The notes under the pieces are model-generated. The model had not been told where the DNA came from. It did no database searches and saw nothing but the letters and a program-made list of their open reading frames with translations. Below are positions 14,785 through 21,003 of a DNA stretch of 28,447 nucleotides, in pieces. The stretch comes from Candidatus Parvarchaeota archaeon (GTDB lineage: Archaea > Nanobdellota > Nanobdellia > Parvarchaeales > Parvarchaeaceae), in contig DAHXLI010000021.1 of assembly GCA_027366075.1 (NCBI GenBank), positions 1 to 28,447 on the forward strand, given 5' to 3'. The position numbers were made by a program, and so were the translations under genes. Within the stretch, counting starts at the first letter, position 1; the number at the start of each line of letters is the position of its first letter.

Positions 14785-15003
14785 CTACTTGGTTGAGTGC
14801 TCTATCATGTACTCTTCTATTTTCTTTTCCTTTCCCAGTTTTGTTATATAACCCGCAATCTTATTTCTTATCGTCTTGCTGCTGGTTATTTGTTTGTTAA
14901 GCGCCGCTTTATTTGCTTCAAAATTATCGCCAAATTCGCTCTTGTATCTTCTCAATACTTCCAAGGTGGATTGTCTTATTGTCTTTCCTCTTATTCTCCC
15001 CAT
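14785..15003 (-). CDS. rps17e: Small-subunit ribosomal protein S17e
   Basis: The 72-residue protein matches archaeal/eukaryal S17e: the start MGRIRGKTIRQSTLEVLRRY, the middle DNFEANKAALN and the conserved RNKIAGYITKL near the end. It is a 30S subunit head protein absent from bacteria. The length is normal for the archaeal form. The start is confirmed by a TATA box (TTTAAATACC on the minus strand, 15025-15034) about 26 bp upstream. It is a single gene convergent with the PRC-barrel gene. Confidence 0.93.
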   Translation of the reverse strand: MGRIRGKTIRQSTLEVLRRYKSEFGDNFEANKAALNKQITSSKTIRNKIAGYITKLGKEKKIEEYMIEHSTK

Positions 15004-15024
15004 TTTGTATTCAGATTCTTTTTT

Positions 15025-15034
15025 GGTATTTAAA
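15025..15034 (-). promoter_or_regulatory. TATA box of rps17e
   Basis: TTTAAATACC on the minus strand is centred about 26 bp before the rps17e ATG. Confidence 0.6.
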
Positions 15035-15150
15035 CGTTCTTAATCATTCAAAGCAGGCTTCTTTATCGGTATGAACTAGCTTAAGAAAGAGCCGATGCCA
15101 TTGTTGGAACTAGCTGGTCCGCTCTGGCTGCTTCGCCTAGTACTTCTAGC

Positions 15151-15160
15151 TTTAAATATA
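15151..15160 (+). promoter_or_regulatory. TATA box of tRNA-Thr
   Basis: TTTAAATATA is centred at about 15155, so transcription should start near 15181 and give a 5' leader of about 7 nt for RNase P to remove. Confidence 0.6.
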
Positions 15161-15187
15161 TTAGTGTCAAAATATAATAATCATGAC

Positions 15188-15259
15188 GCCTCAGTGGCTC
15201 AGTAGTAGAGCGTTTCCTTGGTAAGGAAAAGGTCGCGAGTGCGATTCTCGCCTGAGGCT
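15188..15259 (+). tRNA. tRNA-Thr (anticodon GGT)
   Basis: A full cloverleaf can be drawn. Acceptor GCCTCAG/CTGAGGC is 7 bp, D stem GCTC/GAGC, anticodon stem TTTCC/GGAAA with loop TTGGTAA (anticodon GGT), T stem GCGAG/CTCGC. The discriminator is T, no CCA is encoded, and a run of T follows directly as a terminator (15259-15265). There is no intron. The D-loop AGTAGTA has A where G18 is expected, and the T-loop TGCGATT has G at position 55 where U is nearly universal. Confidence 0.95.
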
Positions 15260-15291
15260 TTTTTTCATAATAAAAACAAAAGTGCCAAGCA

Positions 15292-15357
15292 GGTTCTAAA
15301 TCCATTTATTTTATCTTTAGTAAACTTATCGATTTTAGAACCGATCTTAAGTAAGAT
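15292..15357. repeat. Two inverted repeats between tRNA-Thr and the TOPRIM gene
   Basis: GGTTCTAAATC (15292-15302) pairs with GATTTTAGAACC (15331-15342) with one bulged base. Directly after it ATCTTA-AG-TAAGAT (15344-15357) forms a second palindrome. They sit in a gene-free stretch (15266-15406) behind the 3' end of the minus-strand TOPRIM gene. They may be transcript-end structures or protein sites; no RNA family is recognised. Confidence 0.4.
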
Positions 15358-15406
15358 TTAAATTGACCTGGAGAAAAATCGGCGAAAAAGGCTGCGGGTA
15401 TATGGT

Positions 15407-15766
15407 CTATGGGAGGAGCAAGTTGTCTATATCTTCTAAGCAAACGAGACCAGAGCCCCTTACCCTTTTAAAGTAAGAAGCATCTATCGGCAAGCCGTTC
15501 GCATAAAAATAAGCAAGAAACGAAGCCAGCCTATTCGCCCCGGTTCTATCGTTATCAAAAATCGGTATAAGTTTTTTGTAGCCATTTGGTATCTTGGGTT
15601 CTAAGTCACAATATCTAGTCTGGGCCGTTGTTACTACTCTTTCCTTCGCTATTCCGAGAGAAACCAGCGCACTAGCGTCCCTTTTTCCCTCGACGATTAT
15701 ACAACCCTCGTCAGCAGCAAGGTCTTCTATTATCCGCTCCAGCGCAAGTTTATTCGGTACCACCAC
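15407..15766 (-). CDS. Small TOPRIM-domain protein (UPF0292-like)
   Basis: The 119-residue protein is essentially a lone TOPRIM domain: the first motif is CIIVEGKRDASALVSLG with the catalytic-type Glu (about residue 21), the second is the Asp-rich IPIFDNDRTGANR. TOPRIM domains in DnaG primase, topoisomerases, RNase M5 and OLD nucleases bind metal and act on nucleic acid; archaeal stand-alone forms of this size (UPF0292) have no proven function. The start codon is GTG at 15766. A TATA box (CTATAAATAGG, 15793-15803) lies within the 3' end of the upstream rqcH homologue, so the gene may have its own promoter as well as read-through from that operon. Confidence 0.85.
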   Translation of the reverse strand: MVVPNKLALERIIEDLAADEGCIIVEGKRDASALVSLGIAKERVVTTAQTRYCDLEPKIPNGYKKLIPIFDNDRTGANRLASFLAYFYANGLPIDASYFKRVRGSGLVCLEDIDNLLLP

Positions 15767-15792
15767 ACACCTAAAGATTATAGATGACAGGT

Positions 15793-15803
15793 CCTATTTA
15801 TAG
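15793..15803 (-). promoter_or_regulatory. TATA box of the TOPRIM gene, overlapping the rqcH stop codon
   Basis: CTATAAATAGG on the minus strand contains the TAA stop of the rqcH homologue and lies about 32 bp before the GTG start of the TOPRIM gene. Confidence 0.45.
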
Positions 15804-17597
15804 CTTAGACCGCTCTTTTTGCGGTTCGCTGGTCGATATAAAAATCTTTTCTATAGCCGAGCGACCCGTTGGTATAAGTCTATCCAAGCGGTCCCTGTCA
15901 ATTATTATGCCTGCTTTTTGGGAAAAAGTTTTTATTATTCGGTCTAAGATATCTTCTCTTTTGGTATTGCCTGGTCGAATCAGCACGAAATCTCCGTCTG
16001 GTCGGTATGGTAAACTTCTAAGGTTATACTCAGAAACGTTGCAGGTCAAATTTATGTAAACTTTAAGATCTACGTCTTTGATGTAAGTTCTTTCGCCCTC
16101 TATGTAGAATGCGCCCTTCTTCAAAGATTCACCGGACGGCGGAGTTTTATTCACCTGCTCAGGCTTTACTGCGTAGACGTCTATGCTACCCGCGCCGGCT
16201 TTCCATGCCGAGGAATATGAACCAACCATTTCAGCAGCTTCACGTAAATCATTTTCGCCAGGGGGTAGACTCTTACTAAGTTTTAATAAACCGAATGGGC
16301 TCCCGAAGACATCCGCGTGTATTAATAGGTCGCTAGGTTCAGTGTGTTTAGCCACGAGTACAATGTTTTGGCTATTATCCCTGCCAATCACTACTAACTT
16401 ATTAGAAGACGTAAAGAACCATCTGAACTTTGAATACCATGCTTCTTCATAATGGAACTTTAACCTCTTTGCTTGCGTCTTTGTCTCCGGCTTTTTTAGT
16501 AAGGCGGCTTTAAGTCTTTTGATTTTTTGGTAATTCTCGGCTAATGTATCATTGATCGGCTTCGTCATGTCTATCTGTATTTCTGGATTGTCAGTCCTGT
16601 ATATGAACTTGTCTCTAACTTCCCAACCAAAAGAACCTAGTTTCGCCTTTCTGCTTTCAAGACTTTCATCCGAGTCTCTTATAGTTCTTATCGCATCTTT
16701 AATGCTCTCATAATTTTCTGTGATATAATTTACAAACCCGGAATATTCCGCTATTTTATTTTCTATGTTTGAGGGATCAAAAGCCTTAGCTCTGCCCTCG
16801 CTTTTTTCTTCTTCCTTAAAATAGGAGTTTATTGCATCATTAATCGTCTTGAAGTCCCTTCTTTCACCAGAGATATCCCTTATCTCAACTACTGCTAGAA
16901 ATTTATTTTCGATTATGTTCGGTTTAGAGGCTTCGTTAAACATCGCCCTGGCAATAGTATAAATCTTATTAGCTTCCGTCTTTTCAAGATTTCTTGGGCT
17001 CATGTTCTTGTCGAAACCGACCCTGTAACAGACTTCTTCTGCGTAAAGTCCACCAAGTGAAAAATCTACGGCCAGCGCTTTTACTAGGTTTTCTCTTTTA
17101 GATTCAATAAGAGACTTAGAGAAGTCTTTTAGCTCCATATTAAAAACGTCCAACGCTTCTGGTGGATATTGGAACGGTATACCCGAAACGATTTTCCTGG
17201 TCCCGTAAGATCTATTGAATAGGGCTTGCTCTATTATTCCGTCTTTGACTATTGATATATTCCCATTGGAAAAAAGTTCTATTATGAGTTTTGCATCCCT
17301 CGCGTCGAGTTCTATTATCCTATCCGACTTATGCATGGATATTGCTATTTTTTTGCCTAATAATTCATTTTTTAACTTTGCTGTAAAAGGAAAGTCTATT
17401 GTTTCGTCTGGCTTCTCCCTTGAAACAGAGACATATCTGCCGGGGACTATTTTCAGCCAATATTCCTGGCCGCTGAAGATAAGTATGTAAATCTCATTTT
17501 TCCGGCTTTTTACATTTCTTACAAAGCCACCGTTAAGAAATGAAAGCTCTTTTGTAAATTTGTAAAGATCAAAAGAGGATATGCTTCTTGTAGGCAT
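15798..17597 (-). CDS. rqcH: Rqc2/NEMF/RqcH homologue (NFACT family) of ribosome quality control
   Basis: These proteins bind stalled large ribosomal subunits holding peptidyl-tRNA and, in bacteria and eukaryotes, add a C-terminal tail (Ala in bacteria, Ala/Thr in yeast) to the stuck peptide. The 599-residue protein has the NFACT-N domain (1 to about 200; MPTRSISSFDLYKFTKEL, and the conserved Asp-Arg pair at 92-93 in KSDRIIEL, which in RqcH is needed for tRNA binding), a central helical/coiled-coil region (about 250-385), and the NFACT-R domain (about 389-480; FHYEEAWYSKFRWF...VVIGRDNSQN...LLIHADVFGSP). The order and size are normal for archaea. It is 3 nt downstream of an unknown gene and upstream of the TOPRIM gene. 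An archaeal tailing activity is inferred from homology. Confidence 0.93.
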   Translation of the reverse strand: MPTRSISSFDLYKFTKELSFLNGGFVRNVKSRKNEIYILIFSGQEYWLKIVPGRYVSVSREKPDETIDFPFTAKLKNELLGKKIAISMHKSDRIIELDARDAKLIIELFSNGNISIVKDGIIEQALFNRSYGTRKIVSGIPFQYPPEALDVFNMELKDFSKSLIESKRENLVKALAVDFSLGGLYAEEVCYRVGFDKNMSPRNLEKTEANKIYTIARAMFNEASKPNIIENKFLAVVEIRDISGERRDFKTINDAINSYFKEEEKSEGRAKAFDPSNIENKIAEYSGFVNYITENYESIKDAIRTIRDSDESLESRKAKLGSFGWEVRDKFIYRTDNPEIQIDMTKPINDTLAENYQKIKRLKAALLKKPETKTQAKRLKFHYEEAWYSKFRWFFTSSNKLVVIGRDNSQNIVLVAKHTEPSDLLIHADVFGSPFGLLKLSKSLPPGENDLREAAEMVGSYSSAWKAGAGSIDVYAVKPEQVNKTPPSGESLKKGAFYIEGERTYIKDVDLKVYINLTCNVSEYNLRSLPYRPDGDFVLIRPGNTKREDILDRIIKTFSQKAGIIIDRDRLDRLIPTGRSAIEKIFISTSEPQKERSKL

Positions 17598-17600
17598 AGT

Positions 17601-18071
17601 TCATTGCCCGAAATGCGATTGTATTGCGGTTTTCAAGTTTTGTACTTCATTTTCGAACGTTGTCTTTCTCTGGTTTATGACCTCTTGGTTCATTTTATCG
17701 TAAATCGGTCTTATGAATTTTGATATGCCGACGGTCCATTTGTCCAAATAATCTAGTATTAAATCGGCTGTTATCGTAACCTTTAAGCCGCCGGTTTTTA
17801 TTTTTATTTGTTTTCCGTCTTTCATCGCGGAAGCCTCGTTTATCCCACGATAATCAAGCTTTATCGTTAGTCTGTAAGCCATATAATCATCTACCATCCT
17901 CTTAGCCGTCCATTCTATGGCATAGTTACTCCCGGCGAATTGCACGTAAGAGTTCTCAGTAACCTTGTAGCCAAGGCCCTGCAAAGTAGTTTTTATGAAG
18001 TTGTAAGACTGCTGGTCATCCATTATGCCGTCATATTGTACTACCGTTATTCCTAGGGGTATTATTTCCAT
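17601..18071 (-). CDS. Conserved unknown protein upstream of rqcH
   Basis: The 156-residue protein has no named domain I can assign. From memory it resembles a group of 150-170-residue uncharacterised DPANN proteins with the pattern W-x-A-x-x-x-V-D-D-Y, here IEWTAKRMVDDYMAYRLTIKLDY, followed by a beta-rich stretch and a helical end (SKFIRPIYDKMNQEVINQRKTTFENEVQNL). It has no signal peptide or membrane segment and should be cytoplasmic. It ends 3 nt before the rqcH homologue, so co-expression is likely. It also has a TATA box of its own (CTTAAATATT, 18091-18100 complement), about 25 bp before the ATG, so the rqcH pair may form its own unit. Confidence 0.75.
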   Translation of the reverse strand: MEIIPLGITVVQYDGIMDDQQSYNFIKTTLQGLGYKVTENSYVQFAGSNYAIEWTAKRMVDDYMAYRLTIKLDYRGINEASAMKDGKQIKIKTGGLKVTITADLILDYLDKWTVGISKFIRPIYDKMNQEVINQRKTTFENEVQNLKTAIQSHFGQ

Positions 18072-18090
18072 GTTGATTGTTTTCTTTACT

Positions 18091-18100
18091 AATATTTAAG
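18091..18100 (-). promoter_or_regulatory. TATA box of the unknown gene-rqcH unit
   Basis: CTTAAATATT on the minus strand is centred about 25 bp before the ATG at 18071, between the 370-residue gene and the rqcH-linked gene. Confidence 0.55.
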
Positions 18101-18103
18101 CAC

Positions 18104-19216
18104 CTATCTATACATCGAAGATATGTCATTTTTTTTGGAGGCTATTTGCGGGGCCGCTAAAAACAAGTCGCTTTTTGCCGCATTAATGTCCCCGCCGTAC
18201 AATGTCTTTACTTTATCTAGAAAACTATCTAGCTCCTCTGATACTTGTATCTCGCCGTTAACATACTCTACATTTCCTTTGTTTAATTGCGGGCTAACCT
18301 GTTTTAGATAGACCCTACCGTTTTGTATTAGTCCATTTCTAAAGTCCTTTAAGCAATCCAATACGTCGACCTTGCCCCCGTTTAGGAACGCTTCCATGGC
18401 CCGGATTTCATATTTATGTCTAGTATCAAAAAGCTCGTTCTGGAGTTCAGAAAGAACCGGAAATATCGCCTTGAATTCAGGGCCAGATGTAGGTATCTTT
18501 CTTTTTACCTGGCCGCTTTCTTGTACTTCGTATAACCTAACAGAACGGCGCATGGCAGAGGTCGATTTGAGATATTCCGTTTTGTCATCGGCGAAAGACA
18601 CGTTTAATAGATTTTGTGCCGACAGATCCATTTCATCTGCCGAGTCCAAAGATAAGAGGTAACCTGCAGATCCGCTGGAATTTGTAGCAAAAAAGAACTT
18701 AGCGCCCTTATCGACTTCGCTGAATCTGTAAACGTTAGAAATAACTTTCTTAATAGTGAACGCCTTTCCGATTTTTTCGAAATTAAACGAGGTTTCCGGT
18801 GCTTCGCTGAGCTTCTCGGTCAACCGTATATCCAAGGCGACTATATTTCTTCCGGATGCATAGCCCTTAGGCTTGCTATCAGACATCGAAGCGCCCTGGG
18901 CATTAAGGTTTAACATTTCTGTTTCAGCGTTCCTTATAACCCCAGGAGTTAGTTTTTCATTCGGGCTCAGGATTTCTGGGGGCTTCATATTTTCCGTAAT
19001 AAAAGGCGCAAGCATTTCATATACTTGATTGCCAAATATCGTTTTGTTATCGTCATCGTATTGCACTATAAACGAAGTTCTTAGGTATGGAGATAGTGCG
19101 TGCTCCAATTTATCTAGGTCTGATGTCTTTGTATTGATTATTTCTGAAAGTTCTTCGGTCTTGATCAGCACCTGCTCCAGGGTGGAATCCTTACCAGCAA
19201 CAGTCTTTCTTTCCAT
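18104..19216 (-). CDS. Unknown cytoplasmic protein, 370 residues
   Basis: No family is recognised. The protein starts with a helical, charged segment (TLEQVLIKTEELSEIINTKTSDLDKLEHAL, about 11-42), has a mixed middle with a possible repeat of beta strands (FTIKKVISNVYRFSEVDKGAKFFFATNSSGSAGYLLSL, about 150-190), and a helical later part. There are no cysteines in metal-like pairs, no Walker motif and no membrane segment. It lies 32 nt before the 156-residue gene and shares its direction with the rqcH group. Its own TATA box (CTTTATATTTAGG, 19236-19248 complement) sits 26 bp before the ATG, so it may be leaderless. Confidence 0.75.
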   Translation of the reverse strand: MERKTVAGKDSTLEQVLIKTEELSEIINTKTSDLDKLEHALSPYLRTSFIVQYDDDNKTIFGNQVYEMLAPFITENMKPPEILSPNEKLTPGVIRNAETEMLNLNAQGASMSDSKPKGYASGRNIVALDIRLTEKLSEAPETSFNFEKIGKAFTIKKVISNVYRFSEVDKGAKFFFATNSSGSAGYLLSLDSADEMDLSAQNLLNVSFADDKTEYLKSTSAMRRSVRLYEVQESGQVKRKIPTSGPEFKAIFPVLSELQNELFDTRHKYEIRAMEAFLNGGKVDVLDCLKDFRNGLIQNGRVYLKQVSPQLNKGNVEYVNGEIQVSEELDSFLDKVKTLYGGDINAAKSDLFLAAPQIASKKNDISSMYR

Positions 19217-19235
19217 GGAATATAATAGACTAAAA

Positions 19236-19248
19236 CCTAAATATAAAG
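19236..19248 (-). promoter_or_regulatory. TATA box of the 370-residue protein gene
   Basis: CTTTATATTTAGG on the minus strand is centred 26 bp before the ATG at 19216. Confidence 0.6.
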
Positions 19249-19292
19249 CTTTCTCTTTACTCTAAGGTAGGTATTTTTAATATTTTTATAGA

Positions 19293-20333
19293 TTACCAAA
19301 GTACGACTAAACTTGTGCCGGCGACCACGATTTCGACAAGGGTAAGCAGGGCAACTATCTGCCATTCCTTGAAGCGACCGGTTCTCAAGAAGAGATGGGT
19401 CAGAGAATAGATATTATTGCCATGCGACGATTTCAGTCGTCCATCTTTCTGTATCAGTCCCCAAGAATTCGCATGGAATCTTTTTCTAGCTTTGAGGAGA
19501 AACTCTGCCAACCACGGTAAAATAAGTAAAAGTCCAAGTACCTGCATATTTCCAACTATTACGGTAGCTGCAAAAGAAGCGCCTATCAGGTAGGTAAGGC
19601 TGTCTCCGGGTAAGATCTTTGCTGGATAGGCGCCATAATATACATATGCAAGCAGCGCTCCCGACATTACGGTCGCAATAGCGAATGCCGTATACGATTG
19701 GATATGATAAGAAAATATGGCTAGCGCGGAAAATGCCACAAGACCCATTTGTGCGGATATGCCGTTTAATCCCTCCAGCATGTTGAATGCGTTAGAAGAA
19801 AACACAACCGCAAGCGGTATAACTATGAGTGCATATATTATCTGGTTTATCGCAATGTTCCCAATAAAAGGGATATTAAGTATAGGCGCGCCCCAATTTA
19901 TTACCATCAATGGCACCGCCGCTATCAATGTTAACAAAGGTTTTTGCCACTGCTTGATCCCTCCATTAAAAAAAGAATAATTTCCCGCAATCTTTTTGAT
20001 GTCTTCCTTTGAGGTCCTGACTCGGCTTCCGACAAGATCATCCAAAAATCCTACAAAAGAGACGGCGATTACGCTGATTAATGTAATCAGCAACAACTCG
20101 GTATTTATATCTGCACCTATGATAAAATTTACGGAAAATAGGATGGCCATTACGCCAATGAAAAATCCGAATGCAAGTATAAGTCCTCCACTTGCTGGGA
20201 GGGTAGGTCTAGTTTTTTTGTTTATATCCTGCGCTCTAAAACCACTTTGATACAGTATCGGCATGAGAAATTGACCGCTAAGAAGCACAGCAATGAACCC
20301 TAGCGCCGCTGCGACCAGAACCTCAAGTATCAT
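19293..20333 (-). CDS. Polyprenyl/dolichyl-phosphate sugar-1-phosphate transferase (GPT/Alg7-MraY superfamily)
   Basis: This membrane enzyme moves a sugar-1-phosphate (GlcNAc-1-P or a relative) from a UDP-sugar to a polyprenyl phosphate, the first step in building lipid-linked glycans for protein N-glycosylation or surface polymers. The 346-residue protein has about ten membrane segments. Conserved residues are visible: the adjacent Asp pair in GFLDDLVGSR (98-99), the loop FNMLEGLNG, the metal/nucleotide-site LPGDSLTYLIGA, and the later HGNNIYSLTHL. The Asn/Glu form of the middle loop resembles the eukaryal/archaeal Alg7/AglH branch more than bacterial MraY. The TATA box (GATTTAAATATC, 20353-20364 complement) fits a leaderless start. 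Exact sugar unknown. Confidence 0.88.
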   Translation of the reverse strand: MILEVLVAAALGFIAVLLSGQFLMPILYQSGFRAQDINKKTRPTLPASGGLILAFGFFIGVMAILFSVNFIIGADINTELLLITLISVIAVSFVGFLDDLVGSRVRTSKEDIKKIAGNYSFFNGGIKQWQKPLLTLIAAVPLMVINWGAPILNIPFIGNIAINQIIYALIVIPLAVVFSSNAFNMLEGLNGISAQMGLVAFSALAIFSYHIQSYTAFAIATVMSGALLAYVYYGAYPAKILPGDSLTYLIGASFAATVIVGNMQVLGLLLILPWLAEFLLKARKRFHANSWGLIQKDGRLKSSHGNNIYSLTHLFLRTGRFKEWQIVALLTLVEIVVAGTSLVVLW

Positions 20334-20352
20334 TTAGTCTTATATTAATTTT

Positions 20353-20364
20353 GATATTTAAATC
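20353..20364 (-). promoter_or_regulatory. TATA box of the GPT/Alg7-like gene
   Basis: GATTTAAATATC on the minus strand is centred 26 bp before the ATG at 20333. Confidence 0.6.
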
Positions 20365-20393
20365 TTCAAAGATTTTGGCGCAAATTTTTAATG

Positions 20394-20404
20394 TTTAAAA
20401 ATAA
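20394..20404 (+). promoter_or_regulatory. TATA box of tRNA-Gln
   Basis: TTTAAAAATAA is centred at about 20398, which places transcription start at about 20424, almost at the mature 5' end of the tRNA. Confidence 0.55.
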
Positions 20405-20425
20405 TCAGAGGTTAAGGCTTCTTAT

Positions 20426-20498
20426 AGCCCCGTAGTATAGCGGCCAAGTACATGGGCCTTTGGAGCCTGTAACACCGGTTCAAATCCGGTCGGGGCTA
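20426..20498 (+). tRNA. tRNA-Gln (anticodon TTG)
   Basis: Cloverleaf: acceptor AGCCCCG/CGGGGCT (7 bp), D stem GTAT/GTAC, anticodon stem TGGGC/GCCTG (two G-U) with loop CTTTGGA (anticodon TTG), T stem ACCGG/CCGGT with the canonical TTCAAAT loop, discriminator A. No CCA and no intron are encoded. The first pair is A1-U72, the feature by which archaeal GatDE recognises tRNA-Gln, so glutamine is probably made by transamidation of Glu-tRNA-Gln. The minus-strand gene 20480-20788 ends inside its T arm. Confidence 0.93.
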
Positions 20499-20788
20499 GA
20501 AGTTAGTGGGGATAGGTTTGAAAGTATCACATTGCCGCTGCTCGATAAATACTGTGCCAGTCCGTTTGATGGCGTGTAAGTAGTAAGATTATAAGTTCCG
20601 CCACTACCAATAGGTGATGCAGTCTGAGTCTCAGTAATATACGGAGTGCCACTTGGAGTCGAAATTAAATTAATCGCAGAATTACCTCCGAAAAACACAT
20701 ATAAAACAACTGTCACAGCAACGATGATCACAACAGAAATTACAATAAGTACTCTCTTGCTATTTGCATGATTTAGGGGGATTTCCAC
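20480..20788 (-). CDS. Short membrane-anchored extracellular protein, possibly truncated
   Basis: The 102-residue protein has a cytoplasmic start (PLNHANSKR), one strong membrane segment (about 13-34, VLIVISVVIIVAVTVVLYVFF) and a Ser/Thr/Gly-rich outside part with N-x-T/S sequons, which looks like the start of a cell-surface or secreted protein. It uses a GTG start at 20788, with an AT-rich TATA-like ATATTATT about 22 bp upstream. Its last six codons and stop read through the complement of the 3' end of tRNA-Gln. That suggests the original gene lost its 3' part here. No family is recognised, and an intact short protein is also possible. Confidence 0.5.
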   Translation of the reverse strand: MEIPLNHANSKRVLIVISVVIIVAVTVVLYVFFGGNSAINLISTPSGTPYITETQTASPIGSGGTYNLTTYTPSNGLAQYLSSSGNVILSNLSPLTSSPDRI

Positions 20789-20817
20789 GGTGTGCTATAC
20801 GCTGTAATAATATGCCA

Positions 20818-20846
20818 ACACTTCATATATACATGAGGTGAAGTGT
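20818..20846. repeat. Inverted repeat ACACTTCA / TGAAGTGT
   Basis: An 8-bp perfect inverted repeat (20818-20825 and 20839-20846) with a 13-nt AT-rich spacer stands just upstream of the TATA region of the minus-strand membrane-anchored gene. It could be an operator for that gene or a hairpin between the two divergent genes. Confidence 0.45.
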
Positions 20847-20910
20847 GCACTCGGCCACCGCTTTTTCGTGCAGAATCTAGCTAAAGCAGACTTCTCCGAT
20901 GAAATTTGAT

Positions 20911-20925
20911 GGAAGGTACGCATAT
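20911..20925 (+). repeat. 15-bp direct repeat, left copy
   Basis: GGAAGGTACGCATAT lies 79 bp before the aldehyde dehydrogenase gene. An identical copy lies at 22710-22724, 86 bp after that gene. The surrounding bases do not match. Confidence 0.5.
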
Positions 20926-20972
20926 TGTGAAAAGAACTGACAGACTCTGATATAAACCGCACTTTAAGTAAG

Positions 20973-20983
20973 CTATAATAATA
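20973..20983 (+). promoter_or_regulatory. TATA box of the aldehyde dehydrogenase gene
   Basis: CTATAATAATA is centred 26 bp before the ATG at 21004, which fits a leaderless mRNA. Confidence 0.5.
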
Positions 20984-21003
20984 TAAAAAGTGTAAATCCT
21001 TGT

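Noticed and set aside
15081..15305. Minus-strand frame ending GEAARADQLVPTMASALS
   Set aside because: The end looks protein-like, but the frame runs antisense through the complete tRNA-Thr gene and its promoter, and no start or ribosome site supports it.
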